The translations under genes were made by a program, and so were the position numbers. Shown one piece after another: positions 30,822-38,584 of a stretch of 39,566 nt of DNA. The stretch is from CAZRHH01 sp964599885 (lineage in GTDB: Bacteria > Chloroflexota > Dehalococcoidia > DSTF01 > JACRBR01), in assembly GCA_964599885.1 (NCBI GenBank), contig CAZRHH010000023.1, positions 1 through 39,566 on the forward strand. Reading direction: 5' to 3'. Each line of letters opens with the position of its first letter. Within the stretch, counting starts at the first letter, position 1. Under the pieces are notes generated by a model, which was not told the origin of the DNA, did no database searches, and was given only the letters and a program-made list of their open reading frames with translations.

Positions 30822-31649
30822 ATGAACTTCCGGCAGAAGCTCGAAGCGGCGTGGGCAAAGAGCAACAGCTTGCTCTGCATCGGCCTCGATCCCGACCCGG
30901 AACTGATGGCCATCGATGACGTCGCCGCGTTCAACATCGCGATTATCGAGGCGACGTCGGACCTCGTGTGCTCCTACAAGCCAAACGTCGCATTCTACGA
31001 GGCGCTTGGGCCGGAGCGCGGATATGCCGCGTTGCGCAAGACGCTGGCCGCCATTCCATCCCACATCGTCACGCTCGCGGATGCGAAGCGGGGCGATGTG
31101 ACGAACACCGCACGAGCCTACGCGCGAGCCATCTTCGACGATCTCGGCTTCGACGCGGCGACCGTCAACCCGTACGTCGGCTACGACTCCACGGAACCGT
31201 GGCTCGAACGCCCGGACAAGGGCGCGATTATCCTCTGCCGCACGTCCAACCCGGGCGCCGCTGATCTACAGGACATGGCGGTGGAGACGGATGACGGCAC
31301 ACGCCCGCTGTTCGAAGCCGTCGCGCTCAAGGCGAAGTCGTGGGACCGGCACGGTAACGTCGGGCTGGTGGTCGGCGCCACCTATCCGGGTGAGATGCAG
31401 CGCCTACGGGCGCTCTGCCCCGACATGCCGTTCCTCGTACCGGGGATCGGCGCCCAGGCAGGCGCGCTCGCCGAGTCCGTATATGCCGGCATCGACGCGC
31501 GCGGGGCCGGCATGCTGATCAGCGCGTCGCGCGGCGTAACGTACGCGTCACGCGGCAGCGATTTCGCCGCCGCCGCCCGCCGCGAGGCCCTGCGCCTTCG
31601 CGACGAGATCAACGCTGAACGCGCCGCTGCCGCCACAGCACGGGGCTGA
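30822..31649 (+). CDS. pyrF: Orotidine-5'-phosphate decarboxylase PyrF, type 2
   Basis: PyrF decarboxylates OMP to UMP, the last step of de novo pyrimidine synthesis. The 275-residue length and motifs fit the longer type 2 group. S-L-L-C-I-G-L-D-P-D-P lies near 15-25, Y-K-P-N-V-A-F-Y-E follows, and the catalytic D-A-K-R-G-D (D87, K89, D92) is in place. V-N-P-Y-V-G-Y-D and the phosphate-binding V-P-G-I-G-A-Q-A-G complete the barrel. A much longer frame starts at 30468 inside murI; ATG 30822 is the family start. The next gene begins five bases after the stop, which suggests a murI-pyrF-DUF951-MFS transcript. Confidence 0.94.
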   Translation: MNFRQKLEAAWAKSNSLLCIGLDPDPELMAIDDVAAFNIAIIEATSDLVCSYKPNVAFYEALGPERGYAALRKTLAAIPSHIVTLADAKRGDVTNTARAYARAIFDDLGFDAATVNPYVGYDSTEPWLERPDKGAIILCRTSNPGAADLQDMAVETDDGTRPLFEAVALKAKSWDRHGNVGLVVGATYPGEMQRLRALCPDMPFLVPGIGAQAGALAESVYAGIDARGAGMLISASRGVTYASRGSDFAAAARREALRLRDEINAERAAAATARG

Positions 31650-31653
31650 TCTC

Positions 31654-31893
31654 ATGTCCGAGATCGTAGACTTCCGCATGGCGGATGTCGTGCGGCTGCG
31701 CAAGGCGCATCCATGCGGCGGCTTCGAGTGGGATATCGTGCGGCTCGGCGCCGATATCGGCCTGAAGTGCCGCACCTGCAAGCACCGCGTGCTGCTCGAC
31801 CGGCGCACGCTGGAGAAGCGGCTCAAGGCGTTCGTCAGCCGCGGCCCGGAGCCCGATCCCGAACAGGTGCGTATCGCGCTGGAGCGTGATTGA
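31654..31893 (+). CDS. DUF951 family protein
   Basis: This 79-residue protein matches DUF951: F-R-M-A-D-V-V-R-L-R-K-A-H-P-C-G-G-F-E-W, then L-G-A-D-I-G-L-K-C-R-T-C-K-H-R-V-L-L. The H-P-C-G and C-x-x-C positions may bind a metal. The family occurs mainly in Firmicutes, Chloroflexota and Actinobacteria and has no established function. The stop overlaps the next start (TGATG), so translation is coupled to the MFS gene. Confidence 0.9.
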   Translation: MSEIVDFRMADVVRLRKAHPCGGFEWDIVRLGADIGLKCRTCKHRVLLDRRTLEKRLKAFVSRGPEPDPEQVRIALERD

Positions 31894-33230
31894 TGGCACA
31901 GACCGGCACGGCGCGGAGCGCGATGCTGCGCCTGTCCGCACTGGTCGGCGAGCGCACGATCTTCGAGAACGACGGCTACCGCAGGCTGTGGATCTCACGC
32001 CTGCTCTCGCACACGCCGACGAACGCCGTCGTGTACACGATGCTGTTGCTCGTCGTCGAGGCCACTGGCAAGACCTTCTCGAGCAGCCTCTTCGTCGTCG
32101 CGTACATCGCGCCGAGTGCCCTGCTCGGCACGATCTCCGGCGCCATGGTCGACCGGATACCGAAAAGCGTGCTGCTCGCCGGCACGACGGCGGCGCGCGG
32201 CGCGCTCTGTGTGCTGCTCGCGCTCTCGACCGATAGCGTGCTGATGATCTACGTGATCGCCGTGCTGTTCGCTGTCGCTTCGCAGTTCTCCGGGCCGGCG
32301 GAAGCAGCCGCGCTGCCCGCGGTGGTGCCGGCGGACCAGTTTACGGCAGCGAACTCCGTCAATAACCTCGGCGGCCTCGTCTCGCAGGCGGCCGGGTTGA
32401 TCGTGCTGCCGGCGGTGTTCCTGAAGACGGTCGGGCCAGAAGCGCTCGCCATCGTCTGCGCGGTGATGTTCGCCATCGCGACGTTTAACTTTCTGCTGAT
32501 TCAAGGGTTGCGCGGCCCCGTCAGCACCGTCGACATGACGATCGAGGACGCGCGCGAGAAGTTCGCGCAAGCATGGACGCGGCTGTCGCTCGACTCCGTC
32601 TCGTACGTCAGCACCGTCATCGTCGTGCTGGCGAACACCACCGGCCTCGTTGTCGTGACGCTGTTGCCGCGTTTCGCGACGCAGGTGCTCGGCGTCAGCG
32701 CAGAGAACGCCGTATTCGTCATCACACCGGCGGCGGCGGGCATCTGGCTGGCGCTCCGCTTCGTGCGCAGGCTCAGCGGGCGCGTCTCGCCGTGGTGGAG
32801 CATCGGCGGATCGTTTGCCGCGCTGATCGCCGGCGTGGCGCTCCTGTCGTTCGTGCGGCCGATGGGTAGCACGCTCGAAGCCTGGAACATCCTGGGGCTG
32901 TTCGACCCGGGACCCTTCGGCGAGGGCACGGCACGTATTATCATCACGATGGTGCTGGCTGCGGCGCTGGCGTTCGCCTTCACATTCGTCAACGTGGTCG
33001 GGAGGTCGATCGTCAACGAACGCATTCCGATCGAGATGCAGGGGCGCGTGTTCGCCGGACAAGCCGTGCTGACGAACCTCGCATCGATCCCGCCGATCCT
33101 GCTCACCGGCCTGCTCGCCGATGTTGCCGGCGTGCCGCCCGTGTTCTTTCTCGTCGCCGTCTGCTGCGCTGTGCTCGCCATCATCTATTCGGCGCGCAAC
33201 CTCGCGATGCCGTCGCGGACGGCGTACTAA
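31893..33230 (+). CDS. MFS transporter
   Basis: This 445-residue polytopic protein has about twelve hydrophobic segments. The N-terminal cytoplasmic stretch (E-N-D-G-Y-R-R-L-W-I-S-R-L-L-S) and the first loop motif (G-A-M-V-D-R-I-P-K-S) match the MFS_3/enterobactin-exporter-like group. A second half repeats the fold, with N-E-R-I-P-I-E-M-Q-G-R-V-F-A-G in the loop before the last helices. ATG 31893 overlaps the DUF951 stop, with GGAG eight bases upstream. The next gene is a paralogue starting directly after its stop, so the two may form a heterodimer or handle related compounds. Direction is likely export; the substrate is unknown. Confidence 0.85.
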   Translation: MAQTGTARSAMLRLSALVGERTIFENDGYRRLWISRLLSHTPTNAVVYTMLLLVVEATGKTFSSSLFVVAYIAPSALLGTISGAMVDRIPKSVLLAGTTAARGALCVLLALSTDSVLMIYVIAVLFAVASQFSGPAEAAALPAVVPADQFTAANSVNNLGGLVSQAAGLIVLPAVFLKTVGPEALAIVCAVMFAIATFNFLLIQGLRGPVSTVDMTIEDAREKFAQAWTRLSLDSVSYVSTVIVVLANTTGLVVVTLLPRFATQVLGVSAENAVFVITPAAAGIWLALRFVRRLSGRVSPWWSIGGSFAALIAGVALLSFVRPMGSTLEAWNILGLFDPGPFGEGTARIIITMVLAAALAFAFTFVNVVGRSIVNERIPIEMQGRVFAGQAVLTNLASIPPILLTGLLADVAGVPPVFFLVAVCCAVLAIIYSARNLAMPSRTAY

Positions 33231-34598
33231 ATGCGCACTGAGACGCGCGGGTTGAGGCATCCGCCGCCCGTCAAGCCGCGTCCTGTCCTCACCAATCGCT
33301 CGTTCTTGTTCCTCTGGCTGGCGCAGCTCATATCGCAGTCAGCGCAGAACGCGATTCTGTTCACGCTGCTCGTCATCGTCACGAAGCTGACGGATGGCTC
33401 GACGTTCACGTCGCTGCTGGTGCTGTCGTTCGTCGTACCGTCGGTGGTGTTTGGCATCTTCTCAGGCGTCGTCGTCGATCTCTGGAGCAAGCGGCTGCTC
33501 CTGATCTACACGAACGTCGCCCGGATGCTGTTGGCGATCTGCTTCCTGTTCGCGCGCGGCGACGTGTCGCTGCTGATCCTGATCAGCATCTTCTTCGCCA
33601 CCGCCAGCCAGTTGTTCGGCACGACGGACGCCGTCACGGTGCCGTCTGTCGTGCCGAAGGATCAGCTAATCGCGGCGAACAGCCTGTTCAGCATGGCGGT
33701 GACCGGCTCGCAGCTCGCCGGCATGATCTTCCTCGCGCCGATCATCCTTCCTGCATTCGGCGACGACGGCGAGATCGTGCTGTTCGTGGTGGCGACGGTG
33801 ATGTTCGCCGTGGCGGTGCTTTGCGCATGGCTGATGCCGCCGATCGCCGATGACGACGCGGCGCCGGATAAAAAGCTGCCGGAGTTCCGCGCGCTGCGGA
33901 ACGCGGCCGGCGACTACATGAAAACGATACGCACGCTCGTAAAGGATCCCGTCGCGACGCTGGCGCTCATCCACTACGCCGCGGGCAGTTCGATGGTGCT
34001 GCTGTTCGCGGTGCTCGTGCCGCGCTACATGCAGGCAATCCTGCAGGTCTCGCCCGACAAAGCGGTGACGATCTTCGCGCCGGTGGGTGTCGGCGCCATC
34101 ATCGGGCTGCGCGCACTGCCGCTGATCGTTGCGCGGTTCGGCAAGAACCGCACCGTCATCATCGGCCTCTGCGGCATCACGATCTCGGTCATCCTGCTCG
34201 GCATGGTCGAGCCGATCGCGCAACTGCTCGAACGCACCGAACACGTCGACCCGTTTAGCGACCAGCGCGCGGGCGGGTTGTCGATCCTCGTGCTGCTCAC
34301 GATGGCCTTCGCCGGACCGATGGGCTTCGCCTACGCGCTCGTCAATGCGCCCGCCCAGACGGTGCTGCACGAACGCGCTCCGGCCGAGATGCGGGGCCGC
34401 GTCTTCGCCGCGCAGGTGGTGCTGGCCAATGCGGCGGGCATCTTCCCCCTACTTCTCGCCGGCACCGTGGCCGATATCTTTGGTGTCAGTCTGGCGCTGT
34501 TTCTGATCGCTGTCGCGATGGCGACGGTCGCCGGGTTCAGCATCTACTTCGAGACCAAGTGGTCGATCGGGACGCGTCCGGCGCCCGCAAGTGGTTGA
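33231..34598 (+). CDS. MFS transporter, tandem paralogue
   Basis: This 455-residue MFS protein is related to the preceding one. It shares N-R-S-F-L-F-L-W-L-A-Q-L-I-S, the loop motif S-G-V-V-V-D-L-W-S-K-R, V-V-P-K-D-Q-L-I-A-A-N-S, and H-E-R-A-P-A-E-M-R-G-R-V-F-A-A-Q. About twelve membrane segments are predicted by eye. Its ATG follows the upstream stop codon with no gap, so co-translation is likely. A central cytoplasmic loop of about 50 residues (D-D-D-A-A-P-D-K-K-L-P-E-F) joins the halves. It probably arose by gene duplication. Confidence 0.85.
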   Translation: MRTETRGLRHPPPVKPRPVLTNRSFLFLWLAQLISQSAQNAILFTLLVIVTKLTDGSTFTSLLVLSFVVPSVVFGIFSGVVVDLWSKRLLLIYTNVARMLLAICFLFARGDVSLLILISIFFATASQLFGTTDAVTVPSVVPKDQLIAANSLFSMAVTGSQLAGMIFLAPIILPAFGDDGEIVLFVVATVMFAVAVLCAWLMPPIADDDAAPDKKLPEFRALRNAAGDYMKTIRTLVKDPVATLALIHYAAGSSMVLLFAVLVPRYMQAILQVSPDKAVTIFAPVGVGAIIGLRALPLIVARFGKNRTVIIGLCGITISVILLGMVEPIAQLLERTEHVDPFSDQRAGGLSILVLLTMAFAGPMGFAYALVNAPAQTVLHERAPAEMRGRVFAAQVVLANAAGIFPLLLAGTVADIFGVSLALFLIAVAMATVAGFSIYFETKWSIGTRPAPASG

Positions 34599-34638
34599 TC
34601 GTTGTGATGCAGTTGCGATTCACCGGCGTTTAGATTCG

Positions 34639-34668
34639 TTGACACCGCTCTCGGGGCCTGACTAGACT
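34639..34668 (+). promoter_or_regulatory. Strong sigma-70 promoter of the BFN-family gene
   Basis: TTGACA (34639-34644), an 18-base spacer and TAGACT (34663-34668). The -35 is a full consensus. Transcription should begin near 34675, about 20 bases before the TTG start. Confidence 0.7.
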
Positions 34669-34694
34669 GACTCGTTCGGATTGAGGAGTCTGCG

Positions 34695-35222
34695 TTGATT
34701 GAGCTGACGATCGAATCCATCAGGGTAAGCCTGATGAACTATCAGCGGGTAGTGATCCTCCGAGAGAAAGCGTCCGATCGGTACCTCTGTATCTGGATCG
34801 GCCCCGCGGAGGCTGACGCGATCGCCGTCCAGCTTCAGGAAGTCTCCGTTGCGCGCCCGCTGACACACGATCTGCTCCGCTCCGTCGTCGAGTCGCTCGG
34901 CGCACAGGTCGCGCATGTGCTCGTCAACGACCTGGCGAACGACACCTTCTACGCCCGGATCGTCCTCGACGTGAACGGCACGCCGATGGAGATTGACTCG
35001 CGCCCCAGCGATGCCATCGCGCTAGCCGTCCGCGTCAAAGTGCCCATTTTCGCCGACGAGTCCGTGCTGGAGCGCGCCGGCGTCCTCCTGAACCCCGACG
35101 GTGAGGCGATCGAACGCTCGGAACGCATCCGCATCGACCCCGAGGAGCTCGAGAAGATGTCCGCCTTCAAGGACTTCATCGAAAGCCTCGATCTCGACGA
35201 CTTCGACAAGCGCAAGAGCTAG
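34695..35222 (+). CDS. Bifunctional nuclease (BFN/DUF151) family protein
   Basis: This 175-residue protein carries the BFN/DUF151 domain over most of its length: V-V-I-L-R-E-K with R-Y-L-C-I-W-I-G, then R-P-L-T-H-D-L-L, F-Y-A-R-I-V-L-D and the signature S-R-P-S-D-A-I-A-L-A-V-R. Plant members have been reported to have nuclease activity; bacterial members remain poorly understood. The C-terminal 40 residues form an acidic extension. TTG 34695 is chosen because GAGGAG lies six bases upstream and a consensus promoter sits just before it. It is a separate unit from the ATP synthase operon. Confidence 0.88.
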   Translation: MIELTIESIRVSLMNYQRVVILREKASDRYLCIWIGPAEADAIAVQLQEVSVARPLTHDLLRSVVESLGAQVAHVLVNDLANDTFYARIVLDVNGTPMEIDSRPSDAIALAVRVKVPIFADESVLERAGVLLNPDGEAIERSERIRIDPEELEKMSAFKDFIESLDLDDFDKRKS

Positions 35223-35391
35223 GCGTTCAAAGAGCGGCGGAAGCGCGTTTCACCAGAGTCTGGTGTTTGGTGTCTGGTGATGGGTGGCCCATCCGGGACG
35301 CTGATTCGTGCCCACTCGCATTCGATGACGTGATAGGTCGATCGCCGCACCCTCCTACGCTCAAATCGTGCTCTTGGAAGCGCTTGTTCGA
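35223..35391 (+). repeat. Intergenic region with third TGGTGTTTGGTGTCTGGTG copy
   Basis: The exact 19-mer lies at 35261-35279, 39 bases past the BFN stop. No gene is seen in the remaining sequence up to the structured element at 35392. Confidence 0.75.
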
Positions 35392-35453
35392 CGCACGAAC
35401 AGCCACCATACTGCGGTGGCCGCTCGAAACGGGCCGCCGGGGCCGTTCGTGCG
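35392..35453. other. Nested inverted repeat upstream of the ATP synthase operon
   Basis: CGCACGAAC (35392-35400) pairs perfectly with GTTCGTGCG (35445-35453). It encloses a second perfect stem, GCCACC (35402-35407) with GGTGGC (35415-35420). It ends about ten bases before the promoter. There is no T-run, so it is more likely a protein site, a structured RNA or a Rho-type end than an intrinsic terminator. Confidence 0.5.
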
Positions 35454-35463
35454 AAATTTCACG

Positions 35464-35493
35464 TTGTGCTTGATATTGCGCTTGTGATAATAT
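35464..35493 (+). promoter_or_regulatory. Putative promoter of the ATP synthase operon
   Basis: TTGTGC (35464-35469) is followed 16 or 18 bases later by GATAAT or TAATAT (35486-35493), in a locally AT-rich stretch. Start near 35500 leaves a short leader to the GGAGG before ATG 35525. Confidence 0.5.
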
Positions 35494-35524
35494 TCGCAAT
35501 GTCAAAGAGGGATACGGAGGCGTC

Positions 35525-35779
35525 ATGCAGCGCCTTTCCCCGGCAATCCAGCTCTTGGGGCTGGGATCGTACGTCGCGACCTGCATCGCCGGTGGGGCGA
35601 TCGGCGGGTACTTCCTGGACGAAGCCCTCGATACGGGCAGGATTCTGACACTCAGCGGATTGGCACTCGGACTTGTAGCCGCCTTTTACGGCGGCTATCG
35701 CATGCTGACGGACACCATCGCGGACATCAACCGGTGGAACGAGCGACAGGCTAAAAACGCCGGGGCCGGGAAAAAGTAG
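35525..35779 (+). CDS. AtpZ/AtpI-like F0F1 ATPase-associated membrane protein
   Basis: This 84-residue protein with two membrane helices (about 9-30 and 40-60) has the layout of the small AtpI/AtpZ-type subunits (ATPase_gene1 family) that open many ATP synthase operons: G-S-Y-V-A-T-C-I-A-G-G-A-I-G-G-Y-F-L-D then T-L-S-G-L-A-L-G-L-V-A-A-F-Y-G-G-Y-R. Such proteins assist c-ring assembly or Mg2+/Ca2+ handling. GGAGG five bases before ATG fixes the start. It is the first gene of the operon and atpB follows three bases after its stop. Confidence 0.8.
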   Translation: MQRLSPAIQLLGLGSYVATCIAGGAIGGYFLDEALDTGRILTLSGLALGLVAAFYGGYRMLTDTIADINRWNERQAKNAGAGKK

Positions 35780-35782
35780 CGC

Positions 35783-36994
35783 TTGAAGAACCCGAAGACC
35801 ATTCTGATCGCCGTCGGCGCGCTCGCCATGATCGCGATCGGCTTCCTGTTCGTGCGCGGCCCCAAACCGATCATCGAGATCCAGGCCGAGACGCTCGCCG
35901 AGATCGGCTTCTTTCCGATCGTCAACACCTGGGTGACATCAACGCTTGTGGTGCTCGTGCTGATCACGCTCGCTTACTTCGCGACGCGCAACTTGAGCTT
36001 GATCCCGAGCGGGCTGCAGAACGCCGTCGAAGCCGTGGCCGGCGCGATGTACGACATCTGCATCAGCACCGCCGGCGAGAAGAACGGCCGCCGCTTCTTC
36101 CCGGTGATCATGACGATCTTCACGTTCATCTGGATCGCGAACTGGATGGCGCTGCTGCCCTTCTTCAACGCGATCGGCGCCGTCGACGAGGTGACACCAC
36201 AGTCGTTCCATCACGAAGCCGTGTTGCTCAACGATTCAGGCCCGCTCCCGTTTACGCCGCTGAACGCTTCCGAGATCGAGCTGCACGAAGACGAGGGCGC
36301 CGTCGAGGCTTGCGGTGAGGAGTACGAGGGCGAGACCGCGACTGCGTGTAAAGATGCCGTCTATTCATTCGCCATCGCCGAGGCGCTCGAGCACGAGGAC
36401 TACCACACCGACGTCGAAAGCTGCGGAGAGTTCGACGTTGGCGAGCCTTCGGGCTGGGAGTGCTTTGCCGCTACTGCGGCGACAGGGCGAGAGCTTGCGG
36501 CGAACGATGGCAAGACGCTCGGCGTGATCATCCCCTACTTCCGCAGCATGAACACGGACATCAACTCGCCGCTATCGATCGCGATCATGGCGATGATCTT
36601 CATCGAGTTCTGGGGCATCACGACGATCGGCGTCTTCAAGTACGCCGGGAAGTTCTTCAACGTCAGCAGCCCGATCAACTTCTTCGTCGGCATCCTCGAG
36701 TTCATCGCCGAGATCGCGCGCATCATCAGCTTCACGTTCCGGCTGTTCGGCAACATGCTCGCCGGCGAGATCCTGCTGCTCGTGATGACGTTTCTCGCGC
36801 CGTTCCTCGTCGCTATACCGTTCTATGGCCTCGAAGTGTTCGTCGGCCTCATTCAGGCCTTCGTGTTCGCCATGCTGACGCTCGTCTTCGCCGTCCTCGC
36901 CGTGAGCACACACGAAGGTCACGACGCACCCGGCGGCCATGACGAAGATCGCCCGATGGAAGGACCGGTGCCGGTGATGCACGAGCCGGCGTAA
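35783..36994 (+). CDS. atpB: F0 ATP synthase subunit a with a large acidic cysteine-containing insertion
   Basis: Subunit a forms the proton half-channels against the c-ring. The product has 403 residues, against about 240-300 usually. The conserved core is intact: N-terminal helices, then F-I-E-F-W-G-I, and the essential arginine R320 in F-R-L-F-G-N-M-L-A-G-E. Between the helix ending A-L-L-P-F-F-N-A-I-G (about 132) and P-Y-F-R-S-M-N-T-D (about 251) lies an insertion of about 110 residues. It is rich in Asp/Glu, with four cysteines (C177, C189, C214, C227). Its position in a loop before the later helices suggests it lies outside the membrane. The start is TTG 35783 without a strong ribosome site. 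A His/Asp-rich tail follows the last helix. Confidence 0.9.
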   Translation: MKNPKTILIAVGALAMIAIGFLFVRGPKPIIEIQAETLAEIGFFPIVNTWVTSTLVVLVLITLAYFATRNLSLIPSGLQNAVEAVAGAMYDICISTAGEKNGRRFFPVIMTIFTFIWIANWMALLPFFNAIGAVDEVTPQSFHHEAVLLNDSGPLPFTPLNASEIELHEDEGAVEACGEEYEGETATACKDAVYSFAIAEALEHEDYHTDVESCGEFDVGEPSGWECFAATAATGRELAANDGKTLGVIIPYFRSMNTDINSPLSIAIMAMIFIEFWGITTIGVFKYAGKFFNVSSPINFFVGILEFIAEIARIISFTFRLFGNMLAGEILLLVMTFLAPFLVAIPFYGLEVFVGLIQAFVFAMLTLVFAVLAVSTHEGHDAPGGHDEDRPMEGPVPVMHEPA

Positions 36995-37072
36995 CAGACA
37001 GGCGTACCAGCCCCGCCCGCGGGGCAGAGAGAAGCACACAGTGCCCGCGTGGGCGAAAGAGGAGGAGTCACC

Positions 37073-37360
37073 GTGGAGTTCATCGCCGCCATGATGCCGC
37101 TGCTGCAAGCAGCAACAGAAGAAACCGGATTCACTGACGTCGGACTGAAGTACATTGGCGCCGGACTCGCCATCGGCGTCGGCGGGTTGGGACCGGCGCT
37201 CGCAATTGGCATGCTGACGGGCAAGGCCATGGAAGCGCTCGGCCGCAACCCGGAAGCCCAGCCCGTCATCCAGACCAACATGATTCTGGGTATCGCGTTC
37301 GCCGAAGCCGTCGCCATTTACGCGCTGGTCGTCGCCGTCATGATCGGCTTCGTGTTCTAG
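37073..37360 (+). CDS. atpE: F0 ATP synthase subunit c
   Basis: This is the c-ring subunit that carries protons through the membrane. GTG 37073 follows GAGGAGG, giving 95 residues; an upstream GTG at 37049 is less likely. Helix 1 has the glycine repeat G-A-G-L-A-I-G-V-G-G-L-G-P-A-L-A-I-G, the polar loop is G-R-N-P-E, and the ion-binding glutamate is E78 in F-A-E-A-V-A-I-Y. The residue after E78 is Ala rather than Ser/Thr and no Gln lies opposite in helix 1, which favours H+ over Na+. The N-terminus before helix 1 is long, about 25 residues. A GC hairpin (CCCCG/CGGGG near 37014-37024) precedes it, as often seen before highly translated atpE. Confidence 0.93.
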   Translation: MEFIAAMMPLLQAATEETGFTDVGLKYIGAGLAIGVGGLGPALAIGMLTGKAMEALGRNPEAQPVIQTNMILGIAFAEAVAIYALVVAVMIGFVF

Positions 37361-37452
37361 CACGAAGCCACCGCGGCTTGACGAGAGCCCGCCGCAGCAT
37401 TCGGTACCGGCGTCCGTAAACGACGGCCGCCAGCTCCGCACGGAGTAGACGT

Positions 37453-37968
37453 ATGATCATTCTGGGAATCGCCGATCTGGGCATCAACGCACCGGTGCTC
37501 ATCGCGCAGCTCGTGAACTTCACGCTGCTGCTCGTCGTGCTGCGTTTGGTCGCCTGGGGCCCGCTGATGAAGATGCTCGACGAGCGCAAAGAGCGCATCG
37601 CCGAGAGTCTTTCGGCAGCGGAACAGATGAAGATGAAGGCGGCCGAATCCGAACGTGTGGTGGCGGACCAGATGGAAGCGTCACGGCGCGAGGGCCAGGC
37701 GCTGATCACGCAGGCGCAGGACATCGCGTCGCGCATCCAGACCGACGCGCGCACGCAGGCGCAGACCGACGCAGAAGCGATCCTCGCGCGCGCACGCAAC
37801 GAGATCCAGCTCGAACGTGACACGGCGATCTCCGATCTCCGCAAGGAGTTCGCGGATCTGACGATCGCCGCCGCCGAGAAGGTGATCAACACGTCACTCG
37901 ACCGCAACGCACACCAGCGGCTGATCAACGAGGCGCTCGCGGAGTCCAGTTTCAGGGAGAGGAACTAG
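37453..37968 (+). CDS. atpF: F0 ATP synthase subunit b
   Basis: Subunit b is the peripheral stalk that ties F1 to F0. The 171-residue product has one N-terminal membrane helix (V-L-I-A-Q-L-V-N-F-T-L-L-L-V-V-L-R, about 15-33) followed by a long charged coiled coil (about 45-150) and the family segment D-L-T-I-A-A-A-E-K-V-I near the C-terminus. It ends with S-F-R-E-R-N, directly before the atpH start. A GGAG about eight bases before ATG 37453 lies inside a small CTCC/GGAG hairpin that could limit its translation. Confidence 0.92.
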   Translation: MIILGIADLGINAPVLIAQLVNFTLLLVVLRLVAWGPLMKMLDERKERIAESLSAAEQMKMKAAESERVVADQMEASRREGQALITQAQDIASRIQTDARTQAQTDAEAILARARNEIQLERDTAISDLRKEFADLTIAAAEKVINTSLDRNAHQRLINEALAESSFRERN

Positions 37969-38514
37969 GTGGCAGCAGGAGGATCATCGGCACGGCGCTA
38001 CGCGGAAGCGGTGTTCAACCTCGCGAACGAGACGAACGCGCTCGACGCCTGGAGCCGCGATCTGCGCACGATCGCCGACTTCACGCTGGAGCCGGACGTC
38101 GCCGGGTTGCTCGCCAGCAACCGCGTGCCGCGCGACGAGAAGCTGCGCCTGTTACGGGCCGGACTCGGTCAGCAGATCGATGCGCTGGCGATGAACCTCG
38201 TCCGGCTGCTCGACGATCGCAAGAAGCTGCACCTGACGCGCGACATCCAGGTCGCGTATCAGGAGATGGCGGACGAACGACGCGGTATCGCCCACGCGAC
38301 GGTGACGACGGCCGTGCCGCTGAGCGACGACGAACGCACAGCCATCGCCGCCCGGCTCTCAACCATGACCGGCAAGCAGGTGGACGTGACGCCGGTGGTC
38401 GACGAACGGATCATCGGCGGACTGATCGCGCGGATCGGCGACGAGCTGATCGATGGCAGTACGCGCACACGGCTGATCGCACTGAAGCGCCGGCTGGCCA
38501 CGCAGGTTTCGTAA
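37969..38514 (+). CDS. atpH: F1 ATP synthase subunit delta
   Basis: Subunit delta joins the top of F1 to the b stalk. The 181-residue product starts at GTG 37969, immediately after the atpF stop, with GGGAGAGG upstream. The N-terminal A-R-R-Y-A-E-A-V-F-N-L-A and the C-terminal segment V-D-E-R-I-I-G-G-L-I-A-R-I-G-D-E-L-I-D-G-S are family signatures. A perfect 16-base palindrome (38526-38541) lies in the 70-base gap to atpA and may protect or space the mRNA. Confidence 0.92.
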   Translation: MAAGGSSARRYAEAVFNLANETNALDAWSRDLRTIADFTLEPDVAGLLASNRVPRDEKLRLLRAGLGQQIDALAMNLVRLLDDRKKLHLTRDIQVAYQEMADERRGIAHATVTTAVPLSDDERTAIAARLSTMTGKQVDVTPVVDERIIGGLIARIGDELIDGSTRTRLIALKRRLATQVS

Positions 38515-38525
38515 CAGAAGAACGC

Positions 38526-38541
38526 TCTCGCCGCGGCGAGA
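38526..38541. other. 16-base palindrome between atpH and atpA
   Basis: TCTCGCCGCGGCGAGA is self-complementary and can form an intercistronic RNA hairpin. There is no T-run, so it is not an intrinsic terminator. Confidence 0.5.
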
Positions 38542-38584
38542 AGAGCAGTACGAGAACGAGGGGCGGGGCGCCCCGGAGGTACAG

